A DNA stretch of 64,000 nucleotides from the NCBI GenBank assembly GCA_009746045.1, contig RPFO01000106.1:1509711-1573710 (forward strand), given 5' to 3'. The translations under genes were made by a program, and so were the position numbers. Below the pieces are notes generated by a model. It did no database searches. It was not told where the DNA came from and worked only from the letters and a program-made list of their open reading frames with translations. Shown here one piece after another: positions 11,101 through 30,840 of this stretch (position 1 is the stretch's first letter; the number at the start of each line of letters is the position of its first letter). Origin of the DNA: Mesostigma viride. Lineage: Eukaryota; Streptophyta; Mesostigmatophyceae; Mesostigmatales; Mesostigmataceae.

Positions 11101-11814
11101 CAGCCGTGCTGCGGGGGTTCGCGGGGGAAGGGTTTTGGAAGGGGGTTTGTGGGGGAGGGGGGAGGTTGGGGGGTCGTTTTTTGTGTGTGTGTTACAGAAA
11201 TTGAGGTCGGTACGATGATATTTGACATGTGGGATTGGCACTAGTGATACACGCTGTTTCCCATGAAGCTAATTCTGTGGCCGTCCCCTGTGTGGTGTTT
11301 GCGGCTTCTCCTCATCACCCGGTTTGCGTGTAGCTAGGCAGTTGACTTGGTTTATGAAATGCCTGCATAGGGCTTGTGCATCCGTATCTCCTGCTCTCTG
11401 GGTGGCGTGTGTGGTCTGCGAGGGTTTGCGGCACAAGTTGGAGGTAGTGCAGGCTTTTGATGGTGTTTTAGGACCTTGTTTGCTATGCCTAGTCTGTTGG
11501 GAAGTCCCTAACACGTCTGCCTGTGATTGCTCTTTTCATTTTTTTTTACTGCCTGCCTCGCCGGGCGTCTGCATGGCGTCGCCGCTCTTGCCACTGTCGC
11601 CCGCAGTGCCGCGGCGTCCGCCCCCGCCGTGACCGTGGTGGCCCTGTGCCCGGACATGGAGAACCCACTACTGCACACGTACAAGACCTCGCAGGGGCAC
11701 CAGGGGCGCCCCGCCGAGTTTGAGGTGTACGGTGACAAGGACGAGGTGGTGTACCAGTACCGCCCCCCTGTGCTGCCTGAGGACAGGCCTCTCCCCGGGA
11801 TGATGGGGAACTAA
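8110..11814 (+). CDS. type I membrane protein, Met/Gly-rich acidic ectodomain, 5 exons, 819 aa, function unknown
   Basis: Exons: 8110-8187, 8434-8514, 8868-8918, 9022-11063 and 11607-11814. All are GT-AG and the total is 820 codons with stop. Exon 1 encodes a clear signal peptide (MTSFTVACRALVALLLVTC..., residues 1-24). About residues 160-203 are a Met/Gly block of GGMMRMGGP/GGMMMGGP units. A Glu/Asp/Arg-rich stretch, probably coiled coil, follows to about 310, then Ser and Gln/Glu-rich low complexity. One transmembrane helix (VVALVGVLAATTVYLL) lies near 728-746. The ~70-residue tail after it contains VTVVALCPDMENPLLHTY and VVYQYRPPVLP. The 5' splice site of exon 4 (gtgagt at 11064) overlaps an in-frame TGA, so reading through the intron gives a protein ending LLRRQ (751 aa). 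Expected topology is ectodomain outside or in the lumen, tail in the cytosol. I recognise no family. Confidence 0.75.
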
Positions 11815-12884
11815 AGGGGAACTAACGACCATGTTCCTAGTGACCCTGAGTTGGAGTCGTGGTTCCTAGTGAGGTGATGGGGTTGGGCTGTGTTCCTCGG
11901 AGGCATGCTTCTGTCCATGAGACACCAACCTGTGCGGAACCTTCGCTGTCACGTGGCATTGGGCAGCATTTGCATTATAGGTGGCATGGAGGTGGTGCGC
12001 CCTGCATGTGTTTTATTTTAACCTTTTGCTGTAGCAAAGTTGAGAAAATCTGGTATCGAAACAGTTTGATAGAGTAGGGGATGTCGGGGTAGATTCAAGA
12101 GCTCGCTGTCAGGAGGCATGTATGCCCTTTCTTTCAGCTTGTTATGACATGTTTGCGTCAGGTGGTTCACAGAATGCATTTCTCCGTGCCCGCCTGGTTG
12201 CTCGCACCCTTTCCCTTTTTGTTTGCTTGCTTACTTGCTGAGTGGCATGTAGTGTGCAAATTTTGTAAATAGCCGGAAAGGAAGGGGAAGGGGAAAGGTA
12301 TTTTTCTCTTTGGAATGTTTATATACATTATTTGTTCCTTGTTGTCCAATGGATGCATTGTTCCTTGCCGTTCATGATATTTGAGAAATTGTTATTGAGA
12401 CCACCATGCTGCATTAGCTGGCCAAGTCAGGATAATTTTTCTCTGTATACTAAGTGAGACGACTATTCCTTTATTACTGATCGAAGTAAAATAACAGCAC
12501 ATGAATAGCTACACGGGCGCAAGTGCTCAGCTAGGTCCAATGGCACGTGCTGTGCCATGCACGCTTGCGGCGCAAAGGACATGCACACGTGCGCGTACGT
12601 ACGTACGCCGGCGGTACGGCAGTCACGTGGGTATAATATATGTGTGGCGCCATGCATGCATGCTCTTCAAGGTGATGGTGACCCCCCCTTCCCTCATGCA
12701 TGCATGCATGCCACACTTGCCACACCGGCCGGTGCATGTGCAATCGGACCCGTCGAAACTGATACGGCGTGCCCTGTGCATGGGTGCAATATGACCGACC
12801 CGTGTGAGCATTACACTGCTATGGAGACGTGAGCAATTAATAAAGCAGAGCGCATCAAGCTAGGCAACTGACAGATAGCTAGGC
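11815..12884. other. 3' flank of the membrane-protein gene
   Basis: No further gene seen. A TGTAA at about 12265, the usual green-algal polyadenylation signal, lies 450 nt past the stop and is a possible 3' end. A palindromic CATGCATG cluster sits at 12650-12712. The ORF pairs here are short and overlapping, without motifs. Confidence 0.35.
12650..12712. repeat. CATGCATG palindromic cluster
   Basis: CATGCATGCATG occurs at 12651-12662 and again as CATGCATGCATGCATG at 12696-12711, about 35 bp apart. The alternating purine-pyrimidine tracts are self-complementary. Confidence 0.7.
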
Positions 12885-13276
12885 TGGCAGATTAATTAAT
12901 CAAGTAGTTTAGAACATAACTCCGTTGGGAGCTTATGTAACACAAGCCCTGAGAGGGGGCATATATGAAGGAGAGGGGGCATATTGTTTCTTATACATTC
13001 TGAGCTATACTACGTGCAGGTGGGGCGATGTAAACCGCCACCTGCTCTGGGTGCATGCACATTAGGTGTGCACACCTGCACCACCGTGATGTATCTATGT
13101 ACCTAAAAAGGCCTGGCATATATGGGGTGGAAGATTATTATGGCTTGGCAATGGCTAGGGTGCATGGCATGTCAGCACGGAGAGCAACTCTAGCTGCATG
13201 GGCACAGCATGACTAAATAATGCTAGGCATCATCTGGTGTGGGGCTCATCTGCCTCATCATAGGCACACATTGGCT
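12885..13276 (-). mobile_element. 3' end of an ORF1-only retroelement (tail family 2)
   Basis: Read on the minus strand it contains GGTGCAGGTGTGCACACC, then the CAGGTGGCGG/ATGCCCCCTCTC blocks, ctcccaacggag and a (TTAA)n tail at the low-coordinate end. The same block order occurs at 15.4, 17.5, 30.1 and 62.3 kb on the plus strand and 60.0 kb on the minus strand. No coding sequence remains in this copy. Confidence 0.7.
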
Positions 13277-14267
13277 AGGCCTCTCCGTGATTTGGAAGAA
13301 GATGATGGACAAGGCCAAGTGGGCCCAGCAGAAGGTCAGCAAGAAGACAGAGGCCCTGGCGGTTGGGCTCACCAACTCACCGCCGCCCCTCTATCTCCTA
13401 GACGGCTCTCGAGTCCTGTATCGGGACCGCGTTAAGCTGCTGGGCAGCCTGCTCCCCAGCTGCGAGGCTGATGTGGACCATCGCATCTCCCTCGCCTGGC
13501 ACGCTTTACGCCAGTACCGGGCCCTGTGGCGCAAGCCCCTGGGCAAGATCGAGAAACAGGACCTGTTCAAGGTCCTCGTCCTTCCTGTTCTCACGTTTGG
13601 AGCCGAGACGTGGACCCTCACCGCCGACCTGGCCCGCAAGCTGGACGGCGCGGTCACCAGCATGCTTCGTTCCATTTTCAGAGTAGGATATGCTGCTCAT
13701 GTCCGCAATGAGGACCTGTACCAGGGCATGCCCTATATCACCAGCACCATTAAGCAACGCCGCCTGCAGCTTGTAGGGCACCTAGCTCGCACCAACCAGG
13801 TAGACACCTCACGTGGCCCCCCCGCAGGACTGCGACCAGCCCAGCCTGGCCGGCACCTCCTGACGTGGGCTGGGCCCAGTGATGTTAGACGCCGCAAGGC
13901 CCGCACCTTCAAGGAACAGCTAGTAGAGGACATGGGGGGCCTCGGCCTCTCCGTGATTTGGAAGAAGATGATGGACAAGGCCAAGTGGGCCCAGGTCATA
14001 GAGGACAATGAGCCCCCCCCAGTGGGGAAGCGCCCGCGCGTGTGCAATCCCGCGGGAGGCACGCCAGATAGCTCCCCCTAGGGCAGCGTGCGGCTGCCTA
14101 GATAGATGTTGAAGTTAGAATGCTGTTAGATAGATGTAGTATGTAGCCAATGTAGATCTATAGATTAGACCGGTAGGAATGTTTGCACCCATCCATCCAT
14201 CCATCGGGGTTAATGCTCCGTGACTCCCCAACGGGAGCACGAGTCTAATTAATTAATTAATTAATTA
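13277..14267 (+). pseudogene. 5'-truncated non-LTR reverse transcriptase (C-terminal half) plus 3' tail
   Basis: Encodes about 265 residues nearly identical to the C-terminal part of the RT at 34.2-35.7 kb, from KKTEALAVGL to VGKRPR, including YRDRVKLLGSLLPSC and RQYRALWRKPLGKIEKQDL. The YADD catalytic motif is upstream of the break and missing. The copy starts with a misplaced ~50-bp segment (gcctctccgtgatttggaag...) that belongs near the end of the ORF and occurs there too, at about 13949. The 3' UTR has the CATCCATCCATCGGGGTTAA block, the hairpin CTCCCCAACGGGAG and (TTAA)n at 14250-14267. Confidence 0.85.
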
Positions 14268-14550
14268 AGTGGGCCCAGGTCATAGAGGACAGCGAGCCCT
14301 CCCCTGTGGGGAAGCGCCCACGTGTGCAAACCCGCGGGAGGCACGCCGGACAGCTCCCGGCCCTAGGGCAGCGTGATGCTGTATAGATCGATGTTGTAGT
14401 TAGTAATGCTGTTAGATAGATGTCGTAGGTAGCTGATGTAGATAGCTAGCTTAGACCGGTAGGACTGTTTGCACCCACCCATCCATCCATCGGGGTTAAT
14501 GCTCCGTGACTCCCCAACGGGAGCACGAGTCTAATTAATTAATTAAATAT
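14268..14550 (+). mobile_element. second, severely 5'-truncated copy of the same RT element 3' end
   Basis: Begins directly at the TTAA tail of the previous copy with gtgggcccaggtcatagagg. It covers the last ~30 codons and the whole 3' UTR, including CTCCCCAACGGGAG and (TTAA)n at 14532-14547. Scattered substitutions separate it from the upstream copy, so it is a separate insertion or a tandem copy. Confidence 0.85.
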
Positions 14551-15165
14551 GAGGCACACATGTACAGGGCTAAATAATGCTAATTCCGTCAGCTCAGTAT
14601 GGGGCCCATAATAGGCGTACATGTACAAGGCCCCGTTGGCTAGGCCTTACCGTGTTCATTCTACACTACTACTGCTATATAGACCCCTAAGCTGGGGTGG
14701 AGCCCTGGACCTGTGCTGAGGCAGCGGGGGTTCGGCTTGCCAGGGCTTGTGGCCGACGTTAAGATGGCCGCCCCCTTCCAGTACACCGGCTTCCGTCCCC
14801 GCCGTGGTCTGCCGGAGCTGAGGCGGGGCTGGAGGTAGGTCGGCCATCATAGCTCCCGTCGCCGTTGTTGATGCACCAGGATCAAGTCTTCGTCCAAGGT
14901 GTAGTGAGTCCTAGACTCGATCCGCTAGCTTGCGGCGTCTGAGGAACGAAATTAAATTCTTGTCCGCCGGGTTCTCAAAGATGAGCAGCAGCGGAGGCGC
15001 TCCCGCCTTACCCCGCGATATCGAGCGGGGAAGGCGGTGGGCATCCAGCTTGATCTCACCAATGAGGCCCATGTGCACAGCCAAGGATTTCTTTCTCAAA
15101 CACCTGTGCAAGCTTCACGGAGTTCTCACCTTCCACCAGGTCGAAGTCATCTAATTGACGATGAC
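14551..15165 (-). pseudogene. ORF1-like retroelement protein, decayed, minus strand
   Basis: Reading from 15165 downward it matches, segment by segment, the plus-strand ORF1-like sequence at 16.7-17.2 kb: the GENSGK.. region, EIKLD.HRLPRS, GAPPLLLIFENPA.K and GRRELWPTYLQL. Frames are broken. The layout (hydrophilic head, then a HRLP block and an RRELWPTYLQL-type end) recalls L1-type ORF1 RNA-binding proteins. That assignment is by pattern only. Confidence 0.6.
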
Positions 15166-15229
15166 GTTAAGGCTGCACTTGTCAAGCTCAGCCATCCTGG
15201 CACGAGCCACGAGCCACTAGGTAGCCATG

Positions 15230-15573
15230 GCTGACGGCGGAGCTCATACCTTTCACGTTTGGGCACCAATTTAGAATTTAGCCATGCTATGCCATGCAGA
15301 GAGATGCTCTCTGTCGAGCAGCCATGTCCTAGCTCTTGTATAGCCATGCTGATCTTCCTCCCTCACAGGCATGCTCCCCCCCTTACCCGGGCATAGCGTG
15401 ATAGACCATGAGGGTGCAGGTGCCCTGGTGCACCTAGAGCAAGGGTAGCTTACATTCCCACCCTTGCATGAAGTAGCCTAGGATGTATTAAAAGCCATAT
15501 GCCCCTTCTCAGGGATATGCGCTACATTGACTCCCAACGGAGCGATGTTGATAATTAATTAATTAATTAATTG
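15230..15573 (+). mobile_element. retroelement tail family 2, plus strand
   Basis: Contains TAGCCATGCTATGCCATGCA, GAGAGATGCTCTCTGTCGAG, GGTGCAGGTGCCCTGGTGCACC, the gtattaaaagccatatgccc block, TGACTCCCAACGGAG and a (TTAA)n tail at 15552-15573. It lies between the antisense ORF1 fragment and a fuller element. Confidence 0.8.
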
Positions 15574-17622
15574 GGCACCAAATTCGGCTATGATTATCAC
15601 AATCGCTTCGTCTTTCTAAGACATACACGCTGATATAATTTTCCGAAGCTGAAGTACGCAATATATGACGAGCAAATGCTCCTCTACGCAACGCAGCCTG
15701 GCGGCTGCGCTAAGCCCTGAAAATACGTCTGCAGATCCTGCATGCAGCTTCGCCCTCAGGTCCGGAAGGCAGCGGTGACACTAGTCACGCAGTGGTGGTC
15801 GCCCAAGATCCCTCCCGGCCGGTCTTGCCTCGCCCTCTGCATCACCTGCATGAGCCCAAGCGCGCAGTCGCCCAGGCGAACCTAGCTGCATGGTCTGAGC
15901 GCGACTTTGACGTCGACGTACAGGTTATTTTCCACCTCAGTGACGTCCTCAGGCCCGTCTTTTTTGACATGCCCCCCATATCATGATCAAGATACTGGAG
16001 CTCCGGTGTTCTACGGGTCACACGCCTCGCTCCTAGCTGGCCCTGTGCCAGCGACTCCACTCCAAAAACCACTTTTTCCGCAACGGAGTTGACGGCCGGT
16101 ATTCCCACCGTGGACTTGACCACCTGCCCGACTGGTCTCGCCCCCGCCTTCAGCTCAACGCCCGCCCTCTGTACCATCCTTATCAGCGCTCTGCCGAGGA
16201 ACTTCTGACCCCCGCCCCGGCCTTGACCGAATCCGGCACCTTCCTCCTCCACCTTCAAGAAGTCATCTCACAGCACGCGTGTCTCCCCTCGCTGCAGATG
16301 TGGCAGCTGTGGGCCGCGGCACGCTGACTGCTGAGCTCCCCGCCATCTCCACTGCCACCTCCATGCACCCTCCTCGCCACCTCACCCCACCCCCCCATCG
16401 CCTAGCTCCACCGACCCCATCACCGCCCAGCTCCTTGACATCGACAAGCGCCTCCAGGTCAACACCATAGCCATTGAACTTGCCTGCAAAACACCGCAGG
16501 CCTCACCGCCCAGGCGGTAAAGGACATTGCCGCCAAGCCAGCCCCCGCTGGCCCGGCTGGCGATTCCCCAATCCCCTCCTGGGCACCCAGACCTGGGTGG
16601 ACATGCTCAAGCAACACACCACCTCTGTATACCACCTCCGCCGTCGCACTGAGCACAGCTCCTGCAGCAGACGCTCGACCTACGCGAGCAGGCCGAGCTT
16701 GCCAAGTGCAGCCAGCGTCATCGTCAAGAACTTCGACCTGGTGGAAGGTGAGAATTCCGGGAAGCTTGCACAGGCGTTTGAGAGAGAAATACTTGGTTGC
16801 ATGGGCCTCATCAATTGGTGAGATCAAGCTGGAGGACCACCGCCTTCCCCGCTCGCGGGGTAAGGCAGGGGCGCCTCCGCTTCTGCTCATCTTTGAGAAC
16901 CCGGCGGCCGGACACTATTTCGTTTCTCAGACGCTGCGCAAGCGGCTCGAGAAGACTCACTACAGGTGCCCTGGACGACGACTTGACCCTGGCGCAGCAA
17001 TAAGGGCGACGGGAGCTATGGCCGACCTACCTCCAGCTCCCGACGTACCGGCAGACCGCGGCGGGGAAGCCGGTTTGCTGGAAGGGGGAGGCCAGCTACG
17101 TCGGCCACAAGCCCGGCAAGCGGCCCCAGGACCTCCAGACACCCCAGCTGAGGGGAATACAGCAGTAGTAGTGTAGAATAGTCAGGCCTCGCCACCGCAC
17201 GGCCTTGTACATGTACGCCTACTACAGGCCCCATACCAGCTGATGCATGCCTTCATACCTTATTAGCCATGTACATGTGTGCCTATGATGTGCCCCACAC
17301 CAGATGATGCCTAGCTTTATTTAGTTATGCTGCATGTGCCCATGCAGAGAGTCACTCTCTGCTGAGAAGCCATGCCCTAGCCTTTGTATAGCCATGATGA
17401 CCTTCCACCCCATGCACGGCCTTTCTGACTCGAGAAAAGCTGCAATACATCATGGTGGTGCAGGTGCACTTGGTGTGCACACCTAGAGCAGGCGTAGTTT
17501 ACATCCTACCCTTGCAGGAAGTAGCCCAGAATGTATTAAAAGCTGTATGCCCCTTCTCAGGGATATGTGCCACACATACCCCCAGCGGAGTTATGTTCTT
17601 AATTAACTAATGAATTAATTGT
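15574..17622 (+). mobile_element. ORF1-only (half-LINE-like) retroelement with decayed ORF1
   Basis: The fullest copy of the type. From about 15,790 the frames are broken and GC-rich. The ORF1-like core is at 16,690-17,165: VKNFDLVEGENSGKLAQAF, EIKLEDHRLPRS, GAPPLLLIFENPAA, LDDDLTLAQQ, then a stop and frame change before RRELWPTYLQL. The 3' UTR follows directly, with GAGAGTCACTCTCTGCTGAG, a GGTGCACTTGGTGTGCACACC palindrome, CCCCAGCGGAG and TTAA repeats at 17,600-17,622. No reverse transcriptase lies between ORF1 and the tail, as in mammalian HAL1 elements, which depend on a partner for movement. The comparison is mine. Confidence 0.6.
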
Positions 17623-17815
17623 CAAGCTGGGCCTCCTCGCGGAGGTCGAGCGTCTGCTGCCAAGTGAGCTGTGCTGCGACGGCGAAGGTGGTGGCTCAGA
17701 TGGTGTGGTGCTTCAGCATGTCCGCCCAGGTCTGGGTGGGGGGAGCATCATCGGCAGGGCCAGCAGGTGCTGGCCGGGCGGCAATGTCCGTCCTTCACCT
17801 GTTCATGCACGGAGG
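17623..17815 (-). mobile_element. ORF1 5' fragment, minus strand
   Basis: The reverse complement resembles 16,560-16,700 of the neighbouring element (CACCCAGGTCTGGG, then GCAGACGCTCGACCTC). It is a short, inverted piece of the same ORF1 family. Confidence 0.55.
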
Positions 17816-19237
17816 TCTCGAGATCTGCATACGCGCTTGCTTCTATGCCCCGCTATAGCTCATGCATGCATGCCTGATGTATACCAACCTATGTCTCCAA
17901 TGTATGGCCCTTGTTGGATGCCTCATGCCTTGATATTTACTGCGCATGCCGACAACTAAGTAAATTTGTTGAAAAACAAAGATCGATGTGCGTGTAAATT
18001 GGTAATTGTGACACTCATCACCGGTGAAATAAAATGTGTGTGCGTGAGTAACATTCAGTACAACGATGATGCACATACGTACTAATGACGAACTCGACAG
18101 CTAGCTACATAAGCTAGGGACAATGTCCTGGGGCTACTCTGTGGTCCATACACGGCCAGGACAATTCCAGATAACAGTATAAACTGTATTGCACATGGTG
18201 ATTCACTGCTCTCACCATATTCGTATGTGCCCTCTGACAGGTAGATGAACCACCACGCCAAGCATCACTGTGCAGCAATGCCTCCCCTATATGTGTCCAG
18301 CAAAAGACGTGTAGTGCTCATCATTGAACACATTGGTAGTCGACAGCGCGGTTTTGCAGCTGTCTATAGGAAACGTGGCGCAGGCATGTAGCTGCCTGCT
18401 GCCAGACGCATGCTTCACAGCTGGGATCTCTTCAGCTGTACTCAGGGGGTACATACGGCCGCTCACGTTGCGGCATTTTCACTCTTAGCACCCTCTAGAG
18501 ATACGTTTGGAAACGGAGATCACATGAAGCGCAAGGCACAATTCAACAAGACAAGGCAGAGGTCCTCCTCTCCCCCACCCAGGCAGGCCTCAGATATGAC
18601 ATGACGTGATAGACTGGACGCCAGTACTGGCAACACCTGAAAATGTCCCAGGGAAGTAATGGCGGGAGAGTACGCGTGCACGGCTGTCAGCCTTGCCAGT
18701 GCCTGTTGCCTTGTCATGAAAGACAGCAAGGCCGGCATAGGCAACGACATGTGCAAGCATCCTTTATCATCAACGCTGCCACAGATCTGGGGACAAATCC
18801 TCGTTCTCTCGAAGCCATTAGTGCATCCTTTGCACTTTGGAGGGGTGGGATTTCACCATTCTAACAGGCACCCTTGCATTCGCCCACTGTCAGGGGGGCC
18901 CGTTCAGGATGTCTTCGTTGGCAGATGCCCTGACGAAATAGGCCCATGCAAAGACGACCCATGGCCGAGAGTTACATCTGATAACGCACCTGCAGGCTGT
19001 GTTCACGCCAGCTGGGGGGCATCTGCTTGTGACAGACGCCCATTTGGTGCAGGGGCGAGATTGTCTGAAAAGCCATCTGGGGGCCCATGGCCTTGTCAAT
19101 ATGGCCTTGTTGACAAATGTTGCATGATCAAATTGGCCTTGGTAGGGGCGTGCCTGGGAGGAAACTGCCTGCGAGTAAACGACCTGGGTGGGAACGGTAT
19201 CGATGGGAGGGAGGGGCCCGGCTTAAACAGCATCCGC
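17816..19237. other. 3' flank of the nucleotidyltransferase gene, no gene assigned
   Basis: A CATGCATGCATG palindrome lies at 17,862-17,873. On the minus strand a TGTAA near 18,972, 265 nt past the stop at 19,238, is a possible poly(A) signal. A 213-codon plus-strand ORF (18659-19300) runs antisense into the last coding exon and has no recognisable motif, so it is not called. Confidence 0.35.
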
Positions 19238-28175
<8,938 letters not shown>

Positions 28176-28914
28176 GGCATCGTGCAAACTGACTTATGCT
28201 GTGCAATTGTTGCTATGATAATGTCGCATCTAAACGTCAATTACCCCCCCCTCCTCCCCAAGAAACCGAGGAGAACTCATGGCATGCCAACCAAACCTAA
28301 CAATTACCGGGCAATTCCTTTCTTTGGCCATCAACTTTCCTTGCCATTACTCGCCATTGGAACTCATTATCGCGTTGGGAAATCCCGCGAGGAACCCATC
28401 CCTCGCGGGCTCGTCAATCGTCACGCACCAACTACCAAGTCACCATAACAAATCCATGTCAAATCTTTTTATCGACGTCTGGCTGTGGCATGTTGGATTT
28501 GTTGTGAGTTGTCTCGACATCTCGACCTGGCCCGGATGTCGCCCTCATGTGCCAGCCGGCAGCACCTCGTTGTCTGGATAGAACTGTCACGTCTTGCAAA
28601 CGCGCAACAGCGCACCGACTACCGAGTCCCGCCGCGAGAGCTCGAGTCCCGCCTCGTACCCGCGCCGCGGCGCGGCGGGCCGTTCATTGTCGGGACTCGG
28701 GACCAACTTACTACGGTGAAAATAAATGAGTGGTCGAGGGGACTAGGGACCTAGTCCAAACTGCAGGTGCGGCCTAGGATGTAACTGTAAGGGATTTAAT
28801 CCCACTTGTGAAAGTCGGTCGATGGCCGCCGGGGACTGACTGCCGGCCGAGTCGGCTGACGGACTGAGTCGGCCGCCGTCCCGTCCGTCCAACGAGTACC
28901 GCCCGGCCAATGAA
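28176..28914. other. 5' flank of the nucleotidyltransferase gene
   Basis: Presumed promoter region. Near 28,620-28,700 it is GC-rich (CGCGCCGCGGCGCGGCGGGCC). No gene, TATA box or RNA gene could be assigned. Confidence 0.35.
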
Positions 28915-29008
28915 TCACCGACTGTTCTTCGTGTATGTGTGTATGCGTTCCCTCTTTTCCTTCTTAGTTTTGGTTGTTGTTGGTGGTGGTGTGTGTGTCA
29001 GTGTGTGT

Positions 29009-29050
<42 letters not shown>

Positions 29051-29245
29051 CCTATCAACCTTTCTTGTTACCCTCCGTCTCCCTCCATGGATGTCTTCCT
29101 AGAGATAGCCACGTACACGCGGCTCCCGCGGCTTTCGCGTCTTTCCTCTCAGACAACTACCCTAGTCCTTCCACGGCGTTGGATCACCCTGCGTCCAGGC
29201 ATAGTGATAGTTGTCTCACTGTTCACAATTCATAATAAATATATT
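28915..29245 (+). repeat. dispersed repeat, copy 1, with (GT)n
   Basis: Shares TATGCGTTCCCTCTTTTCCT, GTTTTCCCTATCAACCTTTC, GGCTTTCGCGTCTTTCCTCT and CAGACAACTACC..CCTTCCACGGCGTTGGATC with the minus strand of 32,660-33,090. This copy carries (GT)n at 29,012-29,046. Element class unknown. Confidence 0.8.
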
Positions 29246-29859
29246 GTCTGGTTGTCTCATTGATATTGTCTCGGGCCGGTCAACCTTCAAAACGCCCGGG
29301 CCACGTGTGGCAGTGCAGTCAATGGCCCGGTGACGATGTCTGATATGAAATTCCTTTACTTCACTTGTTGTGGTACAGCACCCAAGTAAACATAATTCTT
29401 GTCGTGTGATTCTCCCGATTTCTGGCCTGCGCTGGTTGTCTCCTTCATAATTCAAGATTCATGTAGATCCTATTCAGGGAGTTGGAACCGGCCTAGTAGC
29501 TGTGACTCTCTGCAATGGAGGCGTGCGTGAATGAATGAATGATCATGAATCAATGAATCCTTGTTGTATCGACCATTGCCATATCCGCAAGTTTACGCAG
29601 TCTATGCGTTTTAAAAAATCTGCCACGGAACTGTGTTTCTGTTTTTATATATCAAGGAGACAACTAGCACATATATAGTTGTCTCCTTCATATAGTTGTC
29701 TCACTATAGCTGCGTCTCTCATCATATCTTTTGCGTCCGAGCCCCAAATTCAGTCAGATCACTTGCATTCAATAAATTAAATTAAAAATCAAATTATAAC
29801 ATGCCTCCGTGGGTAGATCATGTAGCACATATTCCTTGATGGGTGGTTACCAGCTATAT
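29246..29859. other. no gene seen
   Basis: Mixed to AT-rich sequence. The word GTTGTCTC recurs at about 29,210, 29,250, 29,435, 29,680 and 29,695, a loose repeat shared with the end of the upstream dispersed repeat. No coding sequence supported. Confidence 0.4.
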
Positions 29860-30148
29860 AGCCTATAGCCACATACCTGCACCCCATATGTCATGCAGGC
29901 CTTCTAGGCCCTCTCCTCAAGCCGCCTTGTGCATGTGCCTGTGCTTGTTTAGGAGGCATGAACCATGTCATGGCGGTGCAGGTGCACCTTGTGCACCCAG
30001 AGCAGGTGATAGTTGTACATCCTACACCTGCAGGTTGTCGCCCTGATTGTATTACAAACCCATAGATGCCCCTTTCTCATGCAGGCCTATCTATGTGTTA
30101 CATATGCTCCCCACGGAGCTACTATGATTTTAATTAATTAATTAATTG
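29860..30148 (+). mobile_element. retroelement tail family 2, plus strand
   Basis: GCGGTGCAGGTGCACCTTGTGCACCCAGAGCAGG, ACCTGCAGGTTGTCGCCCTG, CCCACGGAG and (TTAA)n at 30,131-30,148. It is closely similar to 62,060-62,415. Confidence 0.85.
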
Positions 30149-30269
30149 ATGGGTGGGTGGAGGTGGAGGAAGCTGCGTAATCGAACTAGCCTAACTCTAC
30201 TAAGCTACCTAGTCTATAAAATCCTAACTACACTACTCAGCAAAACGCCCCTTCCTCTTGGGGGGGGGT

Positions 30270-30840
30270 GGCTTGCCCACAAGGGCTGGCGTGCATGTGA
30301 GCCTGGACAATCTTCTGCCACCGCTTCTTGTTCTGCATGGCAGTCCAAAGAAGGGAGAGGGAGTGGATGCGGTGTTCAAACTGAGCTGGGACCACTAGCT
30401 AGGTCGACCGGCAACATCTGGGTGTAGTTCATGGCAGGTTTACCTAGCTTCCTGGGAATGTCCTTGGGGCCAGGCCAGGTCAAAATATGCCACCCTAGGG
30501 TTGGCCAACTGCCAAGCCGATGGGGGCCGGCCAGACCAAGGGCGGTGTCGACCTAGCTGCATGCTCCTAGCTGCATGGTGCGAGCAAGATGTCCTACACA
30601 TGCTATATCCTACGCTGCCTAATCTCGTCCGAAATACGAGGCATGCCCTGATACAAAGACACTAATGACCTACTACGCTTAATTGGAAAACCCTACATTC
30701 AGGACCTGCGGAGCATCCTGTAAAACACGGGCGCCGTCTAGCTTAGCTGCCAGTGTGTCCGTGTCAGAGTGTCCACGCCTCGGCGCCATATGTAAACACC
30801 GTGAGGAAAAGGACCTTGCATTCGATGCGCCTTCAGAACT
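30270..30840 (-). pseudogene. non-LTR reverse transcriptase C-terminal pseudogene
   Basis: The minus strand reads FTYGAEAWTL near 30,780, then HRLGSWP..HILTWPGP near 30,500 and LWTAMQNKKRWQKIVQAH near 30,330. These match LTYGAETWTL, GRHLLTWAGP and IWKKMMDKAKWAQVIED of the RT at 34-35.7 kb in order. It has several stops and frame breaks. Confidence 0.75.
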
